Of a DNA stretch of 64,000 nt, positions 16,785 through 25,545 are shown piece by piece. The stretch comes from DATAAZ01 sp036259875 (lineage in GTDB: Bacteria > Actinomycetota > Thermoleophilia > Gaiellales > Gaiellaceae), in the NCBI GenBank assembly GCA_036259875.1, contig DATAAZ010000037.1, forward strand, positions 15,733-79,732, read 5' to 3'. The position numbers and the translations under genes were made by a program. Under the pieces are notes generated by a model. The model was given only the letters and a program-made list of their open reading frames with translations. It was not told the DNA's origin and did not search any database. Position 1 is the stretch's first letter. The number at the start of each line of letters is the position of its first letter.

Positions 16785-17780
16785 GTGAAGCTGCTCGTCC
16801 TCGGCGGGACGCTGTTCCTCGGCCGCCACGTGGTGGAGACCGCCGTTGCGCGCGGGCACGAGGTGACGATCTTCAACCGCGGCCGCACGAACCCCGCTCT
16901 CTACTCCGACGTCGAGCGCCTCCACGGCGACCGCGGCGGCGACCTGCATGCCCTCCAAGGCCGCCGCTGGGACGCCGTCGTTGACACGTCTGCGGCCCTG
17001 CCGCGCTGGGTCCGGGAGACGGCTCGCGTGCTCGCAGGCGGGGTCGGCCACTACACCTTCGTCTCGACCTGCTCGGTCTACGCCGATGTGGCTCACCCGG
17101 GCGTCGACGAGGCGGCCCCGGTTCACGAGCTCGCGGACGAAACGGTCGAGGAGATACACGACGGCGCGACGTACGGCGCGCTGAAAGCGCTCTGCGAGCG
17201 GGAGGCCGAGCGCGCGTTCCCCGGGCGCGCGCTCGCAATCCGGCCGGGCCTGATCGTCGGGCCGCACGACGACAGCGGGCGCTTTGCGTACTGGGTCCAC
17301 CGGATCGCCCGAGGCGGCGCGATCCTCGCGCCGGAGCCGCGCGGCCAACCGGTCCAGTTCCTCGACGCCCGCGACCTGGCGGAGTGGATCCTCGACATGG
17401 CCGAGGCGCGGGCGACCGGCGTCTACAACGCAACCGGACCGAGGGAGCAGATGACGATTGGCCAGCTCCTGGACGCCATGGTGAGCGCTGTCGCGACCGA
17501 CGCCCGGCTGGTCTGGGTCGACGAGGCCTTCCTCGTCCAGAACGGCGTCGAGGCGTGGACAGACCTGCCGCTCTGGCTTGCTCCGAATACGCACCCCGGG
17601 CTCGCAGGCTTTCTGTCGTTCGACGTGGGCCGCGCGCTCGCGGCGGGGTTGCGATTCCGTCCCCTCGCCGACACGATTCAGGCGACGCTCGACAAAGCCG
17701 AGCCGACGACGGCGGCGGGGCTCTCCGCTGCCCGCGAGGCCGAGCTCCTCGGCGCCTGGCAGAGGAGCGAGGCTGCGTGA
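16785..17780 (+). CDS. NAD-dependent epimerase/dehydratase family protein
   Basis: 331 residues from GTG 16785. Extended-SDR N-terminus KLLVLGGTLFLGRHVVE with the GGxxFLG nucleotide motif, then FNRGRTNP and YTFVSTCSVYADV. The Tyr-x-x-x-Lys site appears as TYGALKALCE near 131-140. The C-terminal half has FLDARDLAEWILDM and GVYNATGP, typical of reductases grouped with chloroplast CSP41-like and NAD-dependent epimerases. Substrate unknown. The next gene overlaps by 4 bases. Confidence 0.85.
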   Translation: MKLLVLGGTLFLGRHVVETAVARGHEVTIFNRGRTNPALYSDVERLHGDRGGDLHALQGRRWDAVVDTSAALPRWVRETARVLAGGVGHYTFVSTCSVYADVAHPGVDEAAPVHELADETVEEIHDGATYGALKALCEREAERAFPGRALAIRPGLIVGPHDDSGRFAYWVHRIARGGAILAPEPRGQPVQFLDARDLAEWILDMAEARATGVYNATGPREQMTIGQLLDAMVSAVATDARLVWVDEAFLVQNGVEAWTDLPLWLAPNTHPGLAGFLSFDVGRALAAGLRFRPLADTIQATLDKAEPTTAAGLSAAREAELLGAWQRSEAA

Positions 17781-18949
17781 GCGCGGTCGCGCTCGACGTC
17801 GCGGCCGTTCGGGCTCGGTTCTCGGCGCTCGGCCGGCCGACCGCGTTCTTCGACGGGCCGGGCGGGACGCAGGTTCCCGACTCGGTGATCGATGCGGTCG
17901 CTGCCTACCTCCGACGGTCGAACGCGAACCTCGGCGGCGCGTTCGCGACGAGCGTCGCGAGCGACGCGCTCGTCGTCGCGGCCCACTCGACCGCCGCCCG
18001 GTTCCTCGGCTGCTCGCCGGACGAGGTCGGCTTCGGGCCGAACATGACGACGCTCAACTTCTCACTCTCGCGCGCGCTCGCGCGCGACCTCAGAAGAGGC
18101 GACGAGATCCTCGCCACGCGGCTCGACCACGACGCGAACGTCTCGCCGTGGCTCGAGCTCGCCCGTGACCTCGAGCTCGTCGTACGCTTCGTCGACGTCC
18201 GCGACGACTGCACGCTCGACATCCACGACCTCGAGCGACAGCTGGGCGGGCGCACGCGGGTCGTCGCCTTCCCGTGGGCCTCGAACGCGGTTGGAACGAT
18301 CACCGACGTGCGGCAAATCGCCGCCCTCGCCCACGAGGCGGGCGCACTCGCGTGGGTCGACGCGGTCCACTATGCGCCGCACGGCCCGATCGACGTCCGC
18401 GCCGTCGGCGCCGACGTCCTCCTGTGCTCGCCGTACAAGTTCTACGGGCCGCACCTCGGCCTCTTCTTCGCGCGCGCGGAGCTGCTCGAGCGCCTCCAGC
18501 CATACAAGGTTCGCCCCGCGCCGGACGAGCCGCTCGCGCAGCGCTTCGAGACGGGAACGCAGCCCCACGAGCTCTTCGCCGGCTTCGTGGCCGCAGTCGA
18601 GTACCTCGAGTCGATCGGCTGGGACGCCATCGAGGCACAGGAGCGCGATCTCGCCCAGCGATTCCTCGACGGGCTACCCGGCGGCATCGAGCTCCACGGC
18701 ATCGGCGCCGCGGAGGGGAGGACCCCCACGTTCGCGCTCACGCTTTCCGGGCGTTCGCCGTTCCACGTCGCGCGCGACCTGGGGGAGCGGGACATCGCCG
18801 TCTGGGCAGGTGACTACTACGCGATCGAGATCATGAAGCGCCTCGGCCTCCCGGAAGGCGCCGTTCGCGTCGGCTTCGTCCACTACAACACGGCCGAGGA
18901 GGTCGACCGGCTGCTCGCCGAGCTCGCGCGGCTCGCAGGTCAGCCGTAG
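17777..18949 (+). CDS. Cysteine desulfurase-like PLP enzyme (class V aminotransferase)
   Basis: 390 residues from GTG 17777 (GTGA overlap). Class V fold: AFFDGPGGTQVPDSVIDA at the start, GFGPNMTTLNFSLSRAL, WVDAVHYAPHGP with the PLP Asp, and Lys221 in LLCSPYKFYGPHLG as the Schiff-base lysine. The family, often annotated cysteine desulfurase-like, is SufS/CsdA-related. The usual mobile catalytic-Cys loop of true desulfurases is not obvious, so sulfur mobilisation is uncertain. It ends 10 bases inside the convergent SIS gene. Confidence 0.9.
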   Translation: MSAVALDVAAVRARFSALGRPTAFFDGPGGTQVPDSVIDAVAAYLRRSNANLGGAFATSVASDALVVAAHSTAARFLGCSPDEVGFGPNMTTLNFSLSRALARDLRRGDEILATRLDHDANVSPWLELARDLELVVRFVDVRDDCTLDIHDLERQLGGRTRVVAFPWASNAVGTITDVRQIAALAHEAGALAWVDAVHYAPHGPIDVRAVGADVLLCSPYKFYGPHLGLFFARAELLERLQPYKVRPAPDEPLAQRFETGTQPHELFAGFVAAVEYLESIGWDAIEAQERDLAQRFLDGLPGGIELHGIGAAEGRTPTFALTLSGRSPFHVARDLGERDIAVWAGDYYAIEIMKRLGLPEGAVRVGFVHYNTAEEVDRLLAELARLAGQP

Positions 18950-19809
18950 GCGGCGCGGGCGCGGGCCCAGCGCTCATCGTCCCGGTGGATCATGTCCGGG
19001 TCGACTCCGCGGTGTTCGGCCAGATCGACGGTCAGGAGCTGGAAGCGCACGATGTCCACGACCGGGTGCACGGTCGGGACGAGCGCCGTCTCGCAGCCGA
19101 GGATCCGGAGCGCCTCGACGGCCTCGCGCGCCCGCTCGGCCGCGCGGCCCTCGCCTTCGAGGACGAACGCGCGCACCGACTCGTCGATCGCCGCGAGGTG
19201 GCCGTGGAGAAGCTGCTCGGTGTGGTGCGCCTCAGCGGCGACGAATGCGCCCTCGCGGAGCTTCAGGACAGCCTCCTGCGCGGTCGGCCAGTCACGGCCG
19301 GCGCCTGCGACGAGCCAGCGATCGTGGCCCGACACCGGCTCGCGTTCCTGGAGCGCGCGCTCGACCGCGTCCACAAGCCAGGCGACGTCCTCGCCGCGCA
19401 GCGCACCGAGCGCGGCGACCTCGCACGTGTAGCTCGCCGTGTGGCACATGCTCTCCTCGCGGCCGGGGGTGACGACGAAGACGCGGTCGGCACGCGCGGC
19501 GAGCGGGCTCTCCGCCGCACCCGTCACGAGCCAGACCGGCCCGCCGAACGCGCGGGCGGCCTCCACGGTCACGAGCGTCGCACCGCTGTGGCTCACGACG
19601 ACGAGGAGATCAGCGTCCGGCGGCGAGATCACGGCCTCGAGCGCTTGCAGCGCTTCGCCGCCCGTCAGCGCCGCGTGGAACGCCGTCCCACAGCCCGTGA
19701 AGACGAGGCGACCGGCCGGTAGACGGACGTCGCCAACCCGGTCCGGCACGCCGCGGAGCCACTCGGGCTGGACCGAGATCATCCGGCGCGTTCGCTCCCC
19801 GGCGGGCAT
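18940..19809 (-). CDS. SIS-domain sugar isomerase-like protein
   Basis: 289 residues from ATG 19809 (MPAGERTRRMISVQPEWLRG). Two SIS domains like the isomerase half of GlmS or AgaS: TGCGTAFHAALTGGEAL, VVVSHSGATLVTVEAARAF, then in the second AGAGRDWPTAQEAVLKLREG and EQLLHGHLAAI. It lacks the glutaminase domain, so it probably isomerises or deaminates a phosphorylated amino sugar, or senses one. It is divergent from the M16 peptidase gene with a 26-base gap. Confidence 0.85.
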   Translation of the reverse strand: MPAGERTRRMISVQPEWLRGVPDRVGDVRLPAGRLVFTGCGTAFHAALTGGEALQALEAVISPPDADLLVVVSHSGATLVTVEAARAFGGPVWLVTGAAESPLAARADRVFVVTPGREESMCHTASYTCEVAALGALRGEDVAWLVDAVERALQEREPVSGHDRWLVAGAGRDWPTAQEAVLKLREGAFVAAEAHHTEQLLHGHLAAIDESVRAFVLEGEGRAAERAREAVEALRILGCETALVPTVHPVVDIVRFQLLTVDLAEHRGVDPDMIHRDDERWARARAAYG

Positions 19810-19835
19810 GGCGCGCCAAGCTACCATCCGGCGTC

Positions 19836-21113
19836 GTGACCGAGCGAGTCTTCGAGAAGCGCGTCCTGCCAAACGGGCTCCGCGTCCTGACAGCGCCCAT
19901 GCCGCAGGCGAAGTCGGTCGCGTGCTTCCTCATGTACGCGGCCGGCTCACGCTACGAGACGCGCGAGACGAACGGGGTCGCCCACTTCGCCGAGCACATG
20001 TTCTTCAAGGGCACGGAGAAGCGCCCTACCGCGCGCGAGATCGCCGGCGAGATCGACTCGATCGGCGGCGAGTTCAACGCGTTCACGGGCAAGGAGTACA
20101 CGGGCTACTACGTAAAGTGCGCCGCCGAGCACCGGGACGTCGCGCTCGACGTTCTCGTCGACATGCTGCGGCACTCGAGGTTCGACCCGGACGAGATCGA
20201 GCGCGAGAAGGGCGTCATCGTCGAGGAGATGAACATGTACTACGACACGCCCCGGGATTACCTCGAGGGCGTCTACGACGAGCTGCTCTACGGCGACCAG
20301 CCGCTCGGCTGGGACATCATCGGGACGAAGGAGACGGTTCGCGCCGCGACGCGCGAGACGTTCGTCGACTACCTCGACCGCTGGTACCGGGCGCCGCGGA
20401 TGGTCGCCGGGGTCGCGGGGGCCGTGGGCGACGACCTCCTGCCTCGGCTTGAGGAGCTGCTCGGCGACGTCCGCGACGGCTCGAGCGGCGCGCCCGCTCC
20501 CGTCGCTTGGACGCAGGACGGCGCGCGGGTCAAGCTCCATTCGAAGCAGTCGGACCAGGCCCACGTCCGGCTCGGCGTGCACAGCTACCCGATCGAGCAC
20601 CCCGACCGCTACGCGCTCTCCCTGCTCGCGACCGTGCTCGGCGGCGGCATGTCGTCGCGGCTCTTCAGCGAGGTGCGCGAGCGGCGGGGGCTCGCGTACT
20701 ACATCTACGGCTACAACCAGGGGTACACCGACACCGGGACGCTCTACGCCCAGGGCGGCGTCGACATCAACCGGATCGACGAGGCGATCTCGACCGTCGT
20801 CGCCGAGTTCGGTCGCATCGCTCGCGAGCCGGTCTCCGAGGACGAGCTCTCGAAGGCGCGCAACTTCGCGAAGGGCCGGCTCGTCCTCTCGCTCGAGGAC
20901 CCGCGCGGGATGATCCTCTTCGGGCTCCGCAGCGAGGTGCTCGAGGGAAAGACCCGCGAGCCGGACGAGGTCTTGGCGGGCCTCGACGCGGTGACCGCGG
21001 AGGACGTGCACCGGGTCGCGGAAGACGTCGTCCGCGAGGAAACGCTGAATCTCGCGGTCATCGGCCCCTTCGACGACGCAGACCGCTTCGAGAAGGTCCT
21101 GGCGTTCTCGTAG
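19836..21113 (+). CDS. M16 family zinc peptidase (processing-peptidase-like)
   Basis: 425 residues from GTG 19836. Inverted zinc motif HxxEH is present as His50-Phe-Ala-Glu53-His54 in NGVAHFAEHMFFKGTEK, with the downstream Glu in VIVEEMNMYYDTP. The second domain has the RRGLAYYIYGYNQGY arginine-tyrosine motif used in substrate binding. This is the pitrilysin/MPP-type family often encoded after polynucleotide phosphorylase in actinobacteria; here that neighbour is absent. No signal peptide, so cytoplasmic. Confidence 0.93.
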   Translation: MTERVFEKRVLPNGLRVLTAPMPQAKSVACFLMYAAGSRYETRETNGVAHFAEHMFFKGTEKRPTAREIAGEIDSIGGEFNAFTGKEYTGYYVKCAAEHRDVALDVLVDMLRHSRFDPDEIEREKGVIVEEMNMYYDTPRDYLEGVYDELLYGDQPLGWDIIGTKETVRAATRETFVDYLDRWYRAPRMVAGVAGAVGDDLLPRLEELLGDVRDGSSGAPAPVAWTQDGARVKLHSKQSDQAHVRLGVHSYPIEHPDRYALSLLATVLGGGMSSRLFSEVRERRGLAYYIYGYNQGYTDTGTLYAQGGVDINRIDEAISTVVAEFGRIAREPVSEDELSKARNFAKGRLVLSLEDPRGMILFGLRSEVLEGKTREPDEVLAGLDAVTAEDVHRVAEDVVREETLNLAVIGPFDDADRFEKVLAFS

Positions 21114-21136
21114 GCGGCTGGGCTCGGCGCGGCCGC

Positions 21137-21152
21137 GCGGGTATGCCCCCGC
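21137..21152. terminator. Hairpin between convergent genes
   Basis: GCGGG pairs with CCCGC around a six-base loop in the 39-base gap between the M16 and M24 stops. Weak but in the expected place for a shared terminator. Confidence 0.3.
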
Positions 21153-22250
21153 TTAGAGGTCGTAGGCGAAGTCGGTCAGAATCTCGCAGCCGTCGTCGGT
21201 GACGAGGACGAGATCCTCGAGACGGCAACCGCCGAACCCCTGCCGGTAGCAGCCCGGCTCCACCGCGAGAACGTCGCCCGCGACGAGCTCCTCGCCGCCC
21301 CGGCCGAGCGCGGGCGCCTCGTGCACCTCGAGACCGACCCCGTGGCCGAGCGAATGGTAGAAGCCCTCGTTCAGGACCTCACCCGGACGCTTCGTGAGCT
21401 GGGTCGGTTGCCCCGCGGCCTCGAAGACCTCGCACGCGACCCGGTGGAGCTCGGCGCCCTCCACGCCCGGCCTAATCGCCTCGTACACGCGCTCGAGCGC
21501 CTCGCGGCAGAGACGGTGGTAATCGACAAGCTCGGCGGGCGGCTCGCCGACGCAGAACGTTCTCGTCGTGTCCGCGAAGCAGCCCGACTCGGGATCCTGC
21601 GGGAAGATGTCGACGACGAGCGGCTCGCCGGGCTCGACGCGCCCGCTGCCGATCTCGTGCCCGACCGCGGTCTGCGCTCCGTGCGACACGATCGGCAAAT
21701 CGGGGCTCGCGATGCCGGCGTCCGTGAAGACGCGGAGGATCTCGGTACGAAGCTCGTCGCACGTGACGCCGCCTTCCGCGGCGAGGCGGTCGCGGACGCG
21801 CGCCATCGCGCGCTCGGAGGCGTGGAGCGCGCGCTTGATCCCCGCCAGCTCGGCATCCGTCTTCGCGCGGCGGCGGTGGTCGAAGAACTTCCCGTCCGGC
21901 TCGACCTCGACGCCGTGGGCCCGGAGATGGTCGGCGATCTCGAGCGGGAACGTTCGCGGGACGACCGCCCTCACGACGCCGGCGTGCCGCGCGGCGCGGA
22001 GCGCAAGCTCCGGGTCTGCGTCCGGCGGCCGCACCCCCGCGGCGATCAGCTCGTCCAGCCCGATCTCCTCGAGCGGGACGGCCACGAGCCCGTCGAGGCC
22101 CGCGAGCCGAGGGACCTCGAGCGAGCTCACGAAGACGTACCGCGCTCCGTCTCGCTCCGCATAGAAGAACGGGTCCCCGATCGAGATCGGCACCTCGTGG
22201 CGGAGCTCCGGCGAGCGAAGCGTGTCGGCGACGATCAGGACGTTGGGCAT
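21153..22250 (-). CDS. M24 family metallopeptidase (Xaa-Pro aminopeptidase-like)
   Basis: 365 residues from ATG 22250. An N-terminal creatinase-like domain (1-135) precedes the pita-bread M24 domain with all five metal ligands: Asp in LVVDIFPQ, Asp in CFADTTRTF, His in HSLGHGVGLEVHE, Glu in LAVEPGCYRQG and Glu in GCRLEDLVL. It should release N-terminal residues preceding proline or cleave related dipeptides using two Mn or Zn ions. Confidence 0.92.
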   Translation of the reverse strand: MPNVLIVADTLRSPELRHEVPISIGDPFFYAERDGARYVFVSSLEVPRLAGLDGLVAVPLEEIGLDELIAAGVRPPDADPELALRAARHAGVVRAVVPRTFPLEIADHLRAHGVEVEPDGKFFDHRRRAKTDAELAGIKRALHASERAMARVRDRLAAEGGVTCDELRTEILRVFTDAGIASPDLPIVSHGAQTAVGHEIGSGRVEPGEPLVVDIFPQDPESGCFADTTRTFCVGEPPAELVDYHRLCREALERVYEAIRPGVEGAELHRVACEVFEAAGQPTQLTKRPGEVLNEGFYHSLGHGVGLEVHEAPALGRGGEELVAGDVLAVEPGCYRQGFGGCRLEDLVLVTDDGCEILTDFAYDL

Positions 22251-22306
22251 GCCTCGATCCTAAACGGGGGATCGACCCCGGCCGTGCGCGACCCGATCGA
22301 GCGTGG

Positions 22307-23881
22307 GTGCGCCCCTCGCTCACCACGTTCGCATGCGCGCTCGCGCTCGCGCTCGCGGCTGCGCCCGCGTCCGCGTCGCCGGGCGCGGACGGGCTCGAGC
22401 GAGCGCTTGCGCGCGGCGCCGTCTCGCACGCCGAGTACGCGCTCGCGCGGGCCAGCGCGCTGTTCCATCCTGACGCCGTCCGGGCGCGGTTTCCCGGAAC
22501 CCGGCTCCCCGACTCGCATGCGGCGACGCTCGTCCTCCGCGACCTGCGCGCCGCGCTTCCCGACCTCGAGCCCGCAGCGCGGGCGGCCGCGGCGAGAATC
22601 CTCGCGCGTCCGACCGACCCGAACGCGGACGGCTCGGCCCAGGGGTATCGCGGCTCGCCCGCGCGCGTCGACTGCGGCGCGAACGTCTGCGTCCACTGGG
22701 TCGAGGCCACCCCCGACGCGCCCCCGCTCGTGGACGAGGACACGTCAGGCGTCCCCGATTGGGTGGAGACGACCCGACGGACGTTCGAACACGCGTGGGC
22801 GTACGAGGTCGGCGTGCTCGGCTACCGTCCGCCGCTCTCCGACTACGGATCACTCGCGAACGGCGGCGATGCGCGGCTCGACGTCTACCTCGCTGACATC
22901 GGCGACCGCGGCTACTTCGGCTACTGCACGACGGATGATCCGGCGGCCAGGGTCGTTCTCGAGGTGTCGGCCTACTGCGTCGTCGACGACGACTTCGCGA
23001 ATTCCGGCTTCGGCGGCCGCTCGCCGCTTCACGCCCTCGAGGCGACGGCAGCGCACGAGCTCTTTCACGCGATCCAGTTCGCCTACGACTGGCTGGAGGA
23101 CGCGTGGCTCATGGAGGGAACGGCCGCCTGGATCGAGGACGAGGTGTTCGACGCGCTCGACGACAACCGCACCTTCCTGCACGCGAGCCCGCTCGCGCAG
23201 CCCGAGGTCGCCCTCGACGACGGGCGGCGGGGGCACGAGTACGGCGCCTGGATCTTCTGGCGGTTCCTCTCGGAGCGGTTCGGCGCCCCGATCGTGCGCG
23301 AGGTGTGGGAACGCGCGGCGCTCGGCGGCGACGGTGGAACGTACTCGCTCGAGGCGGTCTCGGCGGCGGTCGCGGCGCGAGGATCGCCATTCGCGTCCGC
23401 GTTCGTGGCGTTCGCGGTCGCGAACCGGACGCCCGGCACCGCGTACGAGGAGGGTGCCGCCTACCCGGCCGCGCGCTCGGTGATGTCGTTCGCGCTCTCG
23501 CGGGCGCGTCCGGTCGTCGAGCGGCGTCGCCTCCGCGTCGCCCGTCTCGCAGGGGCGAGCGTCTCCTTCCGGCTCGGACGGGCGAGGTCTCGTGCGCTTC
23601 GAATTCGCATCGCCGGGGCGGGCGACGCGACCGACCTCGTCGTGTCCGCGCTCGTCGTCCGCCCGTCCGGCGCGGTCCGCGTACGGCCGGTCTCGCTGGG
23701 AGCGGACGGAAGCGCCTCGGTCGCGATTCCGCTCAGGCGCTCCCGCGTCAGCCGGGTCGACCTCGTCGCCGCGAACGCGAGCACGGCGCTCGCGTGCTGG
23801 CGGGGGACGGCGCTGTCGTGCCGCGGCGTGCCGCTCGCGACGAGCGTGGAACTCGCATACCGCGCCGAGCTCGTGCGCTGA
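22307..23881 (+). CDS. Secreted zincin-like metalloprotease (MXAN_6640-type)
   Basis: 524 residues from GTG 22307. Signal peptide: RPSLTTFACALALALAAAPA with cleavage expected near SAS-PG. The catalytic domain has the zinc motif HExxH as HELFH in ATAAHELFHAIQFAYD, with a Glu-rich AAWIEDEVFD segment downstream, resembling exported MXAN_6640-family proteases of Myxococcus and others. Paired Cys (CGANVC, YCTT/YCVV) suggest disulfides outside the cell. The C-terminal 130 residues look like a beta-rich accessory domain. Substrate unknown. Confidence 0.75.
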   Translation: MRPSLTTFACALALALAAAPASASPGADGLERALARGAVSHAEYALARASALFHPDAVRARFPGTRLPDSHAATLVLRDLRAALPDLEPAARAAAARILARPTDPNADGSAQGYRGSPARVDCGANVCVHWVEATPDAPPLVDEDTSGVPDWVETTRRTFEHAWAYEVGVLGYRPPLSDYGSLANGGDARLDVYLADIGDRGYFGYCTTDDPAARVVLEVSAYCVVDDDFANSGFGGRSPLHALEATAAHELFHAIQFAYDWLEDAWLMEGTAAWIEDEVFDALDDNRTFLHASPLAQPEVALDDGRRGHEYGAWIFWRFLSERFGAPIVREVWERAALGGDGGTYSLEAVSAAVAARGSPFASAFVAFAVANRTPGTAYEEGAAYPAARSVMSFALSRARPVVERRRLRVARLAGASVSFRLGRARSRALRIRIAGAGDATDLVVSALVVRPSGAVRVRPVSLGADGSASVAIPLRRSRVSRVDLVAANASTALACWRGTALSCRGVPLATSVELAYRAELVR

Positions 23882-23919
23882 CGGGGGCGGGCGCTCGCCA
23901 CGCGGTAGTCTCCGGGCAG

Positions 23920-25077
23920 GTGGCCGCCGGCGACGTCTTCGAGCGGGCGCAGGCGCTCCTCGCCACGTACGACGAGGAGCTCCGCAGGCTGCTGCCCGAA
24001 GGCACCCAGATCTTCGACGCGCACGTCCACGTCGGCCGCGACATCGACGGCTTCGTCGCGCCGCTCGACGACCTTCTCGCCTTCCTCCGCCGCTACGACG
24101 TCTCGCGTGCGTTTGCGTTCTGCATGGACGAGCCGGACCGCCACCCGGCCTTCCGCGCGGCGAACGACCGGACGCTCGAGGCCGCCCAGCGGAGCGGCGG
24201 CGTCCTCATCCCGTTCGCGCGCCTCGACCTCGCAGTCGAGCCGCTCGAGGAGGCGACCCGGTGCCTCGACCGCGGGGCGCGCGGGATCAAGCTTCACCCG
24301 CGCGCCCAGGGCTTCCTCCTGAACGACGAGCGCCTCGCTCCGATCTTCGCGCTCGCGGCGGAGCGGCGCGTCCCGATCCTGATCCACGGCGGCCGCGGCC
24401 TCCCGCCGATCGCGGACGAGCTCCGCCGCCTCGTCGAGGCGAATCCGGAGGCGCAGCTCATCATCGCGCACGGCGGCATCGCCGACCTCGCGGCGCTCGC
24501 GGACGCGTTCGCGGGCCGCGCGGGCGTCTTCTTCGACACCTCCGTCTGGAGCCCGATCGACCTCCTCGACGTCTTCCACCGTTTCTCGCCCGAGCAGGCG
24601 CTCTACGCGTCGGACTACCCCTATGGGCAGCAACCGAGCTCGCTCCTGATCGCAGTCAAGACGGCGCGGCTGGCCGGGCTCGACGAGGATCAGGTCCGCG
24701 ATCTCCTCGGCCGGACGGCGGCCCGGATCGCGGCGGGCGAGCCAGCGCGCGAGCCGAGCGAGCCGAGCAGGACGGACACGCTCGAGCAGCCGATCTCGTT
24801 CGCGCGGATCCACCACTATCTCGCGATGGCGACGCCGCTCCTCTGGACGCGCCAAGCCGACACGATCGGCGTGCTCGGCCTCGCGCTGAACGCGTGCCGC
24901 GAACGCGACGGCTATGCGGATTCCCGGGACCGGATCGCAGAGCTCCTCGCCTGCGCGCGCGACCTTTGGCGGACAGCGGCCGAGGCCGAGGACGACGACG
25001 AGCGCATGCGCCTCGGCCGCACGACCTTCCGGCTCATTCACCTCGCCGACATCGAGACCGTAACCGCCCGTGCTTGA
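23920..25077 (+). CDS. Amidohydrolase-family (TIM barrel) hydrolase
   Basis: 385 residues from GTG 23920. It has the amidohydrolase-2 pattern: metal-binding HxH in IFDAHVHVGRDIDG, Lys in GIKLHPRAQGF, His in PILIHGGRGLPP, His in LIIAHGGIADL and Asp in LYASDYPYGQQ. An extra helical C-terminal part (about 275-385) is unusual. It overlaps the 2Fe-2S subunit gene by 8 bases, so it belongs to the molybdenum hydroxylase operon and probably acts on the same or a neighbouring substrate, for example a cyclic amide. Confidence 0.87.
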   Translation: MAAGDVFERAQALLATYDEELRRLLPEGTQIFDAHVHVGRDIDGFVAPLDDLLAFLRRYDVSRAFAFCMDEPDRHPAFRAANDRTLEAAQRSGGVLIPFARLDLAVEPLEEATRCLDRGARGIKLHPRAQGFLLNDERLAPIFALAAERRVPILIHGGRGLPPIADELRRLVEANPEAQLIIAHGGIADLAALADAFAGRAGVFFDTSVWSPIDLLDVFHRFSPEQALYASDYPYGQQPSSLLIAVKTARLAGLDEDQVRDLLGRTAARIAAGEPAREPSEPSRTDTLEQPISFARIHHYLAMATPLLWTRQADTIGVLGLALNACRERDGYADSRDRIAELLACARDLWRTAAEAEDDDERMRLGRTTFRLIHLADIETVTARA

Positions 25078-25540
25078 GCTACAGGTAAACGGTGGGTTCT
25101 ATCGGCTCGAAGCGCCCGATGAGCGGACGCTGGCCGAGGCGCTCCGCGACGATCTTGGGCTGACCGGCACGAAGATCGCCTGTGGCGAGGGGCACTGCGG
25201 CGCCTGCACCGTCATGCTCGACGGGACGCCGGTCCTCTCATGCATCACGCTCGTCCACACGGTCGGCCCGCGCGAGATAACCACCATCGAGGGCCTGCGC
25301 GATCATCCCCTCGTGGACGCGTTCGTCGAGGCCGACGCGGTCCAGTGCGGGTTCTGCACCCCCGGCCAGATCGTTTCGGCGGCCGCGCTCATGCGCGCGA
25401 ACCCCCAGCCCTCGCGCGAGGAGATTCGCCACGCGCTGGCGGGCAACCTGTGCCGGTGTGGGACGTACCCGAAGATCGAGAAGGCGATCTATCGTGGGGC
25501 GTCGCAGGGTTCCCCCGCGAGCCTCCTCCCTCAGAGCTGA
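25070..25540 (+). CDS. Molybdenum hydroxylase 2Fe-2S subunit (CoxS-like)
   Basis: 156 residues from GTG 25070. Both cluster motifs are complete: plant-type Cys38, 43, 46 and 58 (ACGEGHCGACTVMLDG ... SC) and the xanthine-oxidase-type second cluster Cys93, 96, 128 and 130 (QCGFCTPG ... CRCGTY). It carries electrons from the molybdenum centre to FAD. It lies between the amidohydrolase gene (8-base overlap) and the large subunit (5-base gap). Confidence 0.93.
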   Translation: MLELQVNGGFYRLEAPDERTLAEALRDDLGLTGTKIACGEGHCGACTVMLDGTPVLSCITLVHTVGPREITTIEGLRDHPLVDAFVEADAVQCGFCTPGQIVSAAALMRANPQPSREEIRHALAGNLCRCGTYPKIEKAIYRGASQGSPASLLPQS

Positions 25541-25545
25541 CGAAG